Positions 33,401 through 41,519 of a DNA stretch of 64,000 nucleotides are shown in pieces. Origin of the DNA: Ophiostoma sp. CBS 140.51 (Eukaryota > Ascomycota > Sordariomycetes > Ophiostomatales > Ophiostomataceae); the NCBI GenBank assembly GCA_029298735.1, contig JANSLP010000033.1, positions 62,001 through 126,000 of the forward strand. Direction: 5' to 3'. The translations under genes were made by a program, and so were the position numbers. How positions within the stretch are numbered: position 1 is the stretch's first letter; every line of letters starts with the position of its first letter. The notes beneath the pieces were generated by a model that saw nothing but the letters and a program-made list of their open reading frames with translations, made no database searches and was not told the DNA's origin.

Positions 33401-33781
33401 CCTCGCCGTGCCGCGCCCAGCTACTCGGGCAACAACGGCTCCTATAGCCAGCGGCAAGCCAGCGGTCCTGTGCCCGGTATGAACAACAGCCCCGCGAACG
33501 ACTGGGGCAGCTCCAACCGTTCGCTGAGCAACCCGCGCGCACCCGCACCCGGTATGTACGGTGGCGGCCCGCGCGGCTACGGCAACCTGCCGCAGGAGGA
33601 GCCTGAGGCGATGGATCAGGACCCGACGCATTTTGACTACTTCCGCGGTACCAGCCGGCCGCAACGGCGCGAGACAAGCAACGTGGTCCGGCCCAGCAAC
33701 CAGAACCAGCAGTCCGAGTACCCTGGTAGCTGGAACCGGAGCAACACCACAGGCGGACACGGCCGGCCACCACTGAACTAG
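30425..33781 (+). CDS. CSC1/OSCA/TMEM63-type (DUF221) ion channel
   Basis: This intronless gene encodes 1,118 residues. It has the fungal DUF221 layout: an N-terminal extracellular segment and first membrane helices (about 38-60, 115-140, 170-195), and a cytosolic RRM-like domain starting SLHSRTLMLYDIPKKMG (about 209) that runs to about 380 with a charged helix (EYLTQRIKDLEVEIKEV). Next comes the conserved RPNDIIWDNLPL junction, then the main channel block of seven or more helices (about 400-710), including WVAPNAMIAIFLVNLSNL and PFIMIGFKWYC. The family forms mechanosensitive or osmosensitive, Ca2+-permeable cation channels or lipid scramblases in the plasma or endosomal membrane. After about 715 there is a tail of roughly 400 residues rich in Gly/Pro/Ser/Asn that looks disordered and carries repeated RPGTP motifs (DIIRPGTPG, DSRPGTPVG), possible phosphorylation sites. 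The ATG follows an (AC)7 leader tract. Whether it belongs to the CSC1 or the PHM7/RSN1 branch is undecided. Confidence 0.93.
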   Translation: MDLATKTLPLVFGRETATSTSAADELLLLLQNPFGSQLQVGSIWASVGTSFGITAGIALLFSLIRPYHTVVYAPKLKHADEQHIPPPVGKGIFAWVGPLWKTNEQDLIRMVGMDAAIFMRFTLMCRNIFLVLAVIGCAVLIPVNYINSVRYGNDVWISMLGPANVFGNPQWATSIIAWVINIVVCFFLWWNYRKVLKLRRQYFESQEYQMSLHSRTLMLYDIPKKMGSDEGIARIIDEVAPNSSFSRTAIARNVKILPELIKEHEKAVRALEKVLAKYLKDPQNLPPARPQCKPSKKDHSYDTYPKGQKVDAIEYLTQRIKDLEVEIKEVRQSVDKRNTMSYGFASYSDISEAHSIAYAARKKRPEGATIRLATRPNDIIWDNLPLTASTRSRRRFMNNLWVALLTFLWVAPNAMIAIFLVNLSNLGLVWKAFDTQLKTNTHFWQLVQGVASPAITSAVYLLLPVLFRRLAIQSGDQTKTGRERHVLAKLYSFFVFNNLVIFSLFSAVWGFISAVVDKTSSGEDGWKAIVSEDPGNYLLNGLCNISPFWITWLLQRQMGVAVDLAQLWPLFWGFIMRKFSSPTPREMIELTAPPSFDYASYYNYFLYYSTVALCFAVVQPLVLAAAAIYFAIDVVLRKYLILYVFVTKTESGGAFWRVLFNRMVFGTFLANLVAFLIVFVRGNNNHIQAYVIAPLPFIMIGFKWYCASTFDDKMQFYTTQNVMANPEAGLDIASKENLRSDRLAARFGHPALYRPLITPMVHAKAQNILASVYSGRLTAGREAGSGDSASVSGYSDTYIMDPMNSKRPGKAAGAAMPGFEVVPESRLDFEYYKNRDEFAEEHGGGEIFGVARDIIRPGTPGSMMGATDSRPGTPVGGMTGRRQFSTATTAYGGGGMGGGPETQGTFYEPGYNKPGVPSPPITNQSQYIVNPVRTQSPSPYDGMRSTSPGPNLMLGTGLESSRSRSPMYSSGGNDSSSDLVGNAAAMPVAAPIPRRAAPSYSGNNGSYSQRQASGPVPGMNNSPANDWGSSNRSLSNPRAPAPGMYGGGPRGYGNLPQEEPEAMDQDPTHFDYFRGTSRPQRRETSNVVRPSNQNQQSEYPGSWNRSNTTGGHGRPPLN

Positions 33782-34616
33782 GCGCTCGGTGAAGGCCCAG
33801 GCCCAGCTGGTCGCTACCCAGCCGTCTCTGTCCCGCCGCCAACCATCCAGCGAAGCCGGAGCAACCTGCGTCGCGAGCTGTGGCCGAGGTGATCTCTAGC
33901 TCCCTCGACTTGGAACCTCGTTTCCATCTTTTCTTTCTTCTTTGATTTTATCCTCATTTCTATATCATCCTACCTTATTTTTAATCTTTACACTTTATGA
34001 CCTCGAGGCCTGAACTGGTCGTCAGAGCACGAAGCCATATATGCAAGATTCATGTTTTTCTACACTTTCCTATTTTTCGCTTTTTTGATTTCTTCCCCTT
34101 TGTCATTTTTGCCATTTCCATCACATCTATCTTTGCATTTATTTGCATAGAAAACCCTTTCCTTTTCGGGTTCTTTTGGTGTTTATTTTTTTGCCAAAAC
34201 AGAACCCTTTTGAACATGTCATAACATAGAATGGAGATTTAGCGGGCACCACCAAACTCAAGCGGCACATAATTTATTAGCGCGTTCCTAAAAAGACATG
34301 GAACGAATCTCAGCGATGAATGAATTTTCTTTTTCTTTTTCTTCTTTACAATTGTCTTGATAATAAACAGTGAACAGTATGTTGTGAACGATCAAATTGC
34401 TTTTATGCTGTACATCTATGGTGATATGTCTGGTATCTCTGGGGTGTGTCGTTTGGTCTTCGTGAGAAAATGAAACAAATGAAAGCAGTATAAGAACAGA
34501 AAAGAATACAGTAAAAGAACAGACAAATGAAACGAACAAATGGAAATAAACATAATAAAACAGACAACTGGTCACCACACCCCTTTTCTATCTACCCCTA
34601 CACTCTTTCAGTCCCC
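33782..34616. other. Convergent 3' intergenic region (CSC1-like / PAQR)
   Basis: 835 bp between two convergent genes, T-rich then A-rich, with no gene seen. It should contain both 3' UTRs and poly(A) sites; TTTATTTG and AATAAAC-like sequences occur but no single signal stands out. Confidence 0.6.
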
Positions 34617-36020
34617 TCACAGCGGCGGCGCAGGACACTGCCCGCCCATGACGTTGTGGTGGTAAACGTAGGCCTCCATGCATCCGCGGAGGTGCGACGC
34701 GGCGGCCAGCACGACAAACACATGGAAGATTTGGTGCGAGCTGCCCCAGATATCAAAAGAGCCCGGCCGCCACTTCTCGGGCCAGCGTGCCGCATACAAG
34801 AACGCTCCCGAAACGTAAAACACACCCTGCAGCAGCACCCAGTTCAAGCCCATTCTTGCGTTGAGCTGCTGGTACCGTCCGGACCAGGTGTCGGCGTCCT
34901 CTAGAGACAAGAGGCCGTGGAAAATGGGCACCACACCCGACATGCCCAGCGCCACAAAGAGCATCGCGCGGTAGGGGCGCCAGGCGGGCGTGCGGAAGTG
35001 TTCGAGCCACGAGACGGTCAAGCACGCGAGGCCGAGTAGCACGATACAGTAGAGATAGACGGTCAACCACCTGGGGTGGCAAAAGAAACCGTAGTAGAGC
35101 GTGGGCACGTAGCTGCCGACAATCAAAAACACAATGCCCGAGTAGTCGAGCTTGTTGCCCCAGCGGGCGACGGCCGGGCTGTGGTTGCTGAGGGCGTGGT
35201 AGGTGGCGCTCATACCCAAGCAGGCGACGGCGCCCGCGGCGAAGCAGCTCAAAACAAGAGTGGACGAAGCAGTTTCGCCCGTGGACGCATTGCTCCCGGC
35301 GGTCGTAATGGCGTGGTACTTAGCCACGCCCAGAGCCTGGAGAGATGCTGCAGCAAAGGCCGTGAGTTGTGCGCCGGCCCGGCCCAGCCATTGACTCGCG
35401 GCCGGCAGGTATTCTGCCAATAGAGCACCAACAGCGGCGAGCAACCGTGCACCAATCACCCGGAGATGTGCTTGGACGCCCTGAGGGAGGGGCCACAACA
35501 AAATATCACAGAGTGTCGGCAACTCATCAACATACAGGGCCAGACCAAGCAAAGCCGCCGCCAGAGCACCCGCCAAATGTGTCCAGATATTGACCGACTC
35601 GTTGTGGATGCCCAGGACACTACCCAGGGACGCCGCGTAGCTGTGCGAGGTCGGGCGGTAGCCACCGAGAATGTAGGCGTTGTCGCGGCGCCACTCGGGC
35701 AGGTCGTCCCAGTTGAGGAGGGCATAGGCGACACGCTTGACGGAGCGCCCACTCGAGTTGCTCACGTTGCTGCCGTGGCGGCTGTGTGTGAAGGAGGTGC
35801 GGCCGGTAAAAGGAGGACGTTTGGGGCTGCCGCTCTGGCTCTTTCTGTCGGGGGAGCCCGGGACTGAGCTCTCTTTGTTATCAGAAAAACCGGTGATGCT
35901 GCTGTTTTTGCTGTGGCTCGGGCTGTTGGTGTTGCTGCCATTGCCATTGATGCCAGTCGTGTCGCGCATGGCCGTCTTTTTGGGTTTCTTGCCCCGATTG
36001 GGCTTGTGCTTGGATGGCAT
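34617..36020 (-). CDS. PAQR / haemolysin-III family membrane protein (Izh-like)
   Basis: I start at 36020 (MPSKHKPNRGKKPKK), giving 467 residues; the frame is open 58 codons further but that part is not protein-like. The first 95 residues are basic and Ser-rich, probably cytosolic. LLNWDDLPEWRRDN and YRPTSHSY precede the first membrane helix with the family motif HNESVNIWTH (139-148). The three metal-site motifs are intact: SATYH at 271-275, the Asp in KLDYSG at 292, and HQIFH at 429-433. Seven helices are visible overall. Members include adiponectin and progestin receptors and the yeast Izh proteins linked to zinc and sterol homeostasis; the metal site resembles that of ceramidases. About 100 residues separate the first helix from SATYH, longer than usual and containing extra hydrophobic helices (AHLRVIGARLLAAVGAL; LTAFAAASLQALG). 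Confidence 0.92.
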   Translation of the reverse strand: MPSKHKPNRGKKPKKTAMRDTTGINGNGSNTNSPSHSKNSSITGFSDNKESSVPGSPDRKSQSGSPKRPPFTGRTSFTHSRHGSNVSNSSGRSVKRVAYALLNWDDLPEWRRDNAYILGGYRPTSHSYAASLGSVLGIHNESVNIWTHLAGALAAALLGLALYVDELPTLCDILLWPLPQGVQAHLRVIGARLLAAVGALLAEYLPAASQWLGRAGAQLTAFAAASLQALGVAKYHAITTAGSNASTGETASSTLVLSCFAAGAVACLGMSATYHALSNHSPAVARWGNKLDYSGIVFLIVGSYVPTLYYGFFCHPRWLTVYLYCIVLLGLACLTVSWLEHFRTPAWRPYRAMLFVALGMSGVVPIFHGLLSLEDADTWSGRYQQLNARMGLNWVLLQGVFYVSGAFLYAARWPEKWRPGSFDIWGSSHQIFHVFVVLAAASHLRGCMEAYVYHHNVMGGQCPAPPL

Positions 36021-37201
36021 GGTTGTTGTGTGTGAATGTGTCTTGAGAGTGGTAGGTATGTTGTGTTGTACTGCACTTGTTCTTGTGCCGATGTGCGGCG
36101 AGCTCGAAGAAGAAAATAAGGAGGCTCGAAGAGCTTTGCTGTGGTTGGTGGCGCAAAGGATGTAAGTCGAGGAAGCTGCGACCGAGCAATGCAATGCGCA
36201 AGAGAGGAAGGAACGGGATGGTATGTGATCTAGGTAAGGTGAAAAAAAAACTGGCGATCGACGTATTATGCAGAATGCAAGTTTATATGAACATGAGATC
36301 TAAGAAAGAGAAGATCAAAAGAAAAGAAAACAAAAGGGAACAAAGCTTCGGCTTCTGACTTTGTCTCAACATTTAAGCTTTGCTTGTGACGTTTGGGTTT
36401 TTGTTGGGAGGCTGGCGTCAGAGAATTGAAAAAAAAAAAATAGTGGGCTTTTTTAGCAACAAGGGGCCCTTTTGAGGCCTGGAAGTTTCGAAAGTCGCCT
36501 GTTTTTGGGTGCTTTCTGACCGCAAACCTGCCATCGCCTCTCCACCTCGGCAGCTGCCGCCGCTGGAAACCGTATTCGTTGAAGGTTTTTAGGGATGGCT
36601 GGGAGGCGACTCTAGCCCGTTCTAGCCTGCAGGGGGGACTTTGACAGGCCTTTTTGGCTGCTGCCTTCTGGTGGTCTTAGCGCCAACAGTGGCCGTTTTG
36701 CATGTGAGAACAGCCATTTTCAGGGACCCTTTCAGAACAGTAGGTTTAAGTGGTTGCATTAGGGACGGATTGCTGTACGGCAGAGGTGATCATTATGGCG
36801 TGCATTTGACAAGCCATCGACCTGAGATATCGAGACACAGCATGTTCCCCTTTGACCACAGCCGTTCATTTACTTGTTCCAAGTGCTGTTCTATTGTTGC
36901 TGGCAGTTGAAAATGGAAACGAAAAAGCGATATAAAACAAAAGCCATGTGTCCAGCGCCATGTAATCCCAGGAAGACGAAAAAGAAAGTATAAACAAAAC
37001 AGGTAATGCGTGCGAAGAGCGGTTCAGCCGTGCCTGTCTCGTCATCTCCGTCATATGTGTGGTTCCAGCCTCGGTCAATGTGTCTGAGCCCTCTCAGGCA
37101 AGTCGTCCCGACCGTAATCAGCCCACATCATCATCGTGGTTTGTCGTCGCCAGGCATCGTCTTCGTCGTCTCTCGTATGCGCATTTGGTTCGTCTGCTCG
37201 T
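36021..37201. other. PAQR promoter region and TMA7 3' flank
   Basis: 1.18 kb with no supportable gene. The left part is the upstream region of the PAQR gene and is purine-rich on the plus strand (36240-36350), so pyrimidine-rich on the PAQR sense strand. An A-run lies near 36430. The right part is the 3' side of TMA7. Confidence 0.55.
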
Positions 37202-37539
37202 TTATTTCTTGCCGCTCTTCTTGATGCCCTGGTTGCCCGTGTTCAAGGGGCCCTTGCCCTTAGCCTTGTCGGCCAGGTCCTTGCGTGCCTTCTCATCTGT
37301 CCGTATGTTAGTCGTTGTTCTTCACGATCATGTCGTCTTGGGCCGCCCAGGTACTCACCGGCGCGCTTCTTCTCGAGGAAAGCCAGATCATCCTCATCGA
37401 GCTCCTTCTTTTCCTTCTTGGCAGCCTTAAGAGGCTTGACCTTGCCACCTAGAGGCTTGTCAGTCACTGTCCAGTCTCGACATGAAAGTTTGTATTGCCG
37501 CGCCGAGTATTACCCACCTTCACGGTTAGCGCCACCCAT
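37202..37539 (-). CDS. tma7: Translation machinery-associated protein 7 (TMA7)
   Basis: Three exons on the minus strand (37518-37539, 37359-37448, 37202-37296) encode 68 residues. Introns start GTGGGT and GTGAGT and end CTAG and ACAG; the second has a CTAAC branch point close to its acceptor. Joined, the protein begins MGGANREGGKVKPLKAAKK, continues KKELDEDDLAFLEKKRADE and ends GPLNTGNQGIKKSGKK, which is the complete conserved TMA7 (CCDC72) pattern at its normal size. TMA7 is a tiny, highly charged, ribosome-associated protein; its loss in yeast alters protein synthesis, but its exact action is unsettled. The residues at every exon junction follow the family, so the model is secure even though each exon is too short to be noticed alone. 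It is divergent from the Prp4 kinase gene. Confidence 0.96.
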
Positions 37540-38497
37540 TTTGTCGGTTTTGGTGTTTGAGGGAGAGAGAAAAGTGAGTGCCGTCGAGTCTGGTGTCTTG
37601 GTTGTCACGCGGCTGTCGTCGAAAGTCAACAAAAAAAGGAAAAAGAGAGAGAGAAGGCTGTGAGCAAAAAATTTCCCCGCGATAACGAGACTAGAGATTT
37701 GGCAAGGCGCAGGCGGAAGGAGACGCCATCCAGTGCTGCCCCGCCTGTCTGAGCCTGCCTGCCCGCCTGCCGTTCTCGGCCGTCTGCGCACGGATTAATA
37801 AGACGCCGGCAAAAGGCTCAACGATCTCTGATTGGCCAGCTTATCCTTCAAGGCCAGGAACCTGCGAAACTTTATCTCTCTGAATGCCGACTCAGTTAGG
37901 CACCGCTTGGTCCTGCCTTGCTTTGTCCACATCCAACAATCAACTTCCAATTCGGGGTTTTTAGGCATCGTTAACCACTTTTTCTCGTCCTCGACAATTT
38001 CCATCACCATTCACAGCACAAGCACTGCTGCCCAACGATTCGATACATCGACTCACCGCGACACGATTGCGATCGACAACGCATCCACGCAGCTTCGCTT
38101 CCGACAAGCTACCGGCTCGCGTGACACCACACCCAGACAGAACAGAGATCGGATCTCTGTTTCCATCTCTCTCTCCGGCACGGCGTGTTTTCTCGGGTCA
38201 ATGTCCTGAGTATTTCTGCTGATAGATCCAGAGGATTTGATCCGGTTCGGTTCCATTTCCCCCCAAAAGAAAGAAGAAGGCAGATAAGAAGAGGAGGAGG
38301 AGAAAGGCAGTGACGAGAATACTCGCCCACGATCACTCTGGTGAGACAGCGAGAAAGAAAGAAAAGAACTGTTTTTGGCTGACACTTGGGACCTCCTGCG
38401 CCTTCGTTTCCCCACCACTTCAGCTTCATTGCGGATCGTCCTCTGGCGTCTGCGACTGAGAAAGACAACAAGAAAGAAAGAAAACTCAGAAAACAAC
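37540..38497. promoter_or_regulatory. Divergent promoter region (TMA7 / prp4 kinase)
   Basis: 958 bp between the start codons of two housekeeping genes transcribed away from each other. A GA-rich block at about 37615-37670 is pyrimidine-rich in the TMA7 direction. A GAGGAGGAGG/GAAAGAAAG block lies at 38260-38370, before the Prp4 start. No clear TATA box is seen, as expected for housekeeping promoters. Confidence 0.55.
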
Positions 38498-41400
38498 ATG
38501 GCCTCTCCCAGATCGAGTGCCGACGAAGGCGAAATCGTCGAAAAACAAAACGCCGGACCGCATTACAAGGCAAAGACTTCTACTTCTGCTTCTGCTTCTG
38601 CTGCCAGGCTTGATGATGGCGGAGACCGTTTCAATGTTGACCGTCGCAACAGAAACCCCCCTCGAGGTAGATCTTCGCGCTCGCCCGACCGGCTGTCCGA
38701 CCGGCTGTCCGGTGGCAGCTACCCGTATCGCAACGGCAACGGCAACCAGTCGCCCCCACGAGGCCAGAAACGGCAACGAGACGACCGCGACTCACGCTAC
38801 AACAGCGGCCGAGGCGACCGCTACGACTACGACGACGGTCCGCGACGCCGTGACGGTCGTCTTCCCGACTGGGACCGCTATGATCGGAACGGTCGCGACG
38901 ACCGTGATGACCGCGATGATCGACGTGACCGAGGCGGCCGCGGCGGCGGTGGCCGCAACAACCGCGACGCACTAAGCTACGACGACGACGGCGGCGGCCG
39001 GTACAACCGCAACGCGCCTGGAAAACGGCAACGCACGCGCAGCCGGTCGCCACCTCCCTCTCAACAGTCATCTTTCCGTGGAAATGGTAACGGTAACGGC
39101 AATCGCGGACGCGACGAGCGCGACCGCCGTGATTTTAACAACCGGGATCGTGACTTTGACCGTAACCGTGACAGAGATTCTCACAGGAACGACCGTGACC
39201 GGAACAACGACCGGTGGGAACGCGATCGCGGCGGTCGCCACGCGGACCGCAATGGTGCCAACAACAACGATGATCGCAACCGTCGTAATGGTGACGCCCA
39301 GCGCAAGGAGGACAACCACACTGACGCCCAAGAGCCTCCTGCGCCAAAACCGATACCCCAGGAGGACTGGACCGAGCAGACTCCCGTCGACGAGGAAGCC
39401 GAGATTGAGCGCCGCCGCCGTCGCCGTCAAGAGATCTTGCAAAAGTCGCGTGCGTCCACGCCCCTTGTGGCCCAATCCGTGGCTGCTTCAACACCCGCCG
39501 CCGATACTGCATCCCCCGCCAGCCAGACGACCGTCGCTTCGCCCCGCGTCCGAGAGGGCACCGCCGAAGCCATGGACCTGACCAATGACGAGGATTTCAT
39601 GAAAAAGCTGGGCAAGCAGAACACCAACGGAGGAGCCGCCGATGCAGAAGACGGCCCGTCGGCTGCCGACTACGATCCGACTGTCGACATGGAAGAGGAC
39701 GAGCGTCGCGAAAAGCTTCAGAACGGTGGCACGGTCGCCGGCCTGCACGGAGCTGAGCGTCGCGAGTCTCTTTTGGCAGCTGTTGATACCAAGGAGCTAA
39801 AGGCTGCCCAGGCAGCTGCAACCGTGGCCCCTGAAGAGCCGAAAGCAGACAAGGAAGCCGACGACGAAGATGACGATGAGGACGACATGTTTGCCGAGGA
39901 CTTTGTCGAAAAGAAATACGAGGCCGCCAACGACGACAACGTTGCGGCCGGCGGCAAAGACGTTGGCGCGCTGCCGACTGCAGCGGCTAACGGCGGTGGC
40001 ATACTCGATGGCGACGACATCCAGGGTTACTACAAGTTCCGGCCCGGCGAGCTCCTGGACAACCGCTACCAGATCCAGACAACACTCGGTAAGGGTATGT
40101 TCTCGGGCGTCGCGCGCGCCTGGGACATCCAGTCGCCGCCCGACAAGCCACGGCGCGAGGTCGCCATCAAGATTATGCGCAACAACGACGCACTGCGCAA
40201 GGGGGGCTACACGGAGATTGCTATTCTCCAGAAACTCAACGAGGCCGACCCAGACAACAAGAAGCACGTTGTGCGGTTCGAGCGCGCCTTTGACTTCAAG
40301 GGCCATTTGTGCATGACCTTTGAGAATCTGTCCATGAACTTGCGCGAGGTTCTCAAGAAGTTTGGCAACAATGTCGGCATCAACCTGCAAGGCGTGCGTG
40401 TCTACGCCTACCAGATCTTTGTCGCGCTCGCGCACATGCGCCGCTGTAGCATCATCCATGCCGACTTGAAGCCCGACAACATCTTGGTCAATGAGAACCG
40501 CAGCACGCTCAAGATTTGCGATTTGGGCACGGCCATTGACCGCTCGGATGCGGCGACGGCACAGACCGAGGTGACCCCGTACCTGGTCAGTCGGTTCTAC
40601 CGCGCGCCTGAGATCGTGCTGGGTATGCCCTATGACTACGCCGTCGACATGTGGTCCATTGGCTGCACGCTCTACGAGCTGTATACGGGCAAGATTCTGT
40701 TTACGGGCGAGAGCAACAACCAGATGTTGCGGGCGATCATGGAGATTCGCGGCAAGATCAGTGCCAAGCTGTACCGGCGCGGCCAGCTGTGGATGCAGCA
40801 TTTTGACGACAATGGCGGTTTCCTGAGCCAAGAACACGACAAGTTTCAAGGAAAGGTATGTCATTTTTTTCTCACGTTTATTTTTGTTTCGTTTCTCCTT
40901 CCCTTCCTCTCGCTCTATTTGCAGCGTTGCATATAGACGCCCATGATCCTTCCATCACCTCATTTACCCTCTACCCTTGCCATGCAGCTTGTAAGCGCGC
41001 CGCTCTGTGCCGCTTTCGCCTGTACACAGGCCGTTTTGGCCCCCATCACCACGCGGTGCAAGTGCATTGTGTGGTTTTGTTGGTGCCACCAACAGTGGAC
41101 TCAAGGCTTTCCGTGCCTCATCACCAAGTGCTTGCATTTTGTCGAGGACTGCCTTGTCCAATTCCTTTCCACGTCCTTTCCACATCCTTTCCCCATCCTT
41201 TCCACGCCCCTGCATCAACGGTCCGGCCGCCGACTAGGCCGCATACATCCCAGCGCTTCTGTTATATTTCTCTTGTCGTTCACTGCTAACAAGACGTGTG
41301 TAGACCACCATAAAAACACTCCCCGTCATCAAACCGACACGCGACCTGCGCACCCGCCTCATTGCCGCGTCGTCCGGCTTGACGGAAGCCGAGACCAAGG

Positions 41401-41519
41401 ACCTGCAACTGTTCCACGACCTGCTCGACCGCTGCCTCAACCTCAACCCGGACAAGCGGATTCTGCCCAGCGACGCGCTGCGGCATCCATTCTTTACTGC
41501 CCGGGCGGGCAGTAAGTGA
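38498..41519 (+). CDS. prp4: Prp4-type pre-mRNA splicing kinase
   Basis: Exons 38498-40855 and 41304-41519 join to 857 residues. I start at MASPRSSADEGEIVEK (38498). Residues about 30-330 are Arg/Asp/Asn/Gly-rich with RDRD/RNDRD repeats and an SRSPPPSQ stretch, as in spliceosomal proteins. Next come acidic segments and then a C-terminal CMGC kinase domain (about 523-855): glycine loop GKGMFSG from 531, ATP-binding Lys558, catalytic HADLKPDN at 654-661, and DLG (not DFG) at 675, as in the Prp4 family. SRFYRAPE follows, then exon 2 with TIKTLPVIKPTRDLRTRL and CLNLNPDKRILPSDALRHPF. Prp4 kinase phosphorylates Prp1/Prp6-type tri-snRNP proteins to activate the spliceosome. The 448-nt intron (GTATGT...GTGTAG, CTAAC 19 nt before the acceptor) interrupts the last lobe. 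It is longer than usual for fungi and contains an earlier TTTGCAG acceptor at 40924. Confidence 0.94.
41164..41207 (+). repeat. Four tandem 11-bp units in the prp4 intron
   Basis: Four copies of CCTTTCCACRT-like units (41164, 41175, 41186 and 41197), differing at one to three bases, form a pyrimidine-rich block about 100 nt upstream of the distal acceptor of the Prp4 kinase intron. Confidence 0.85.

Noticed and set aside
38375..38497. Upstream in-frame extension of the Prp4 kinase frame
   Set aside because: It lacks an ATG and is purine-rich leader; MASPRSSADEGEIVEK at 38498 is the sensible start.
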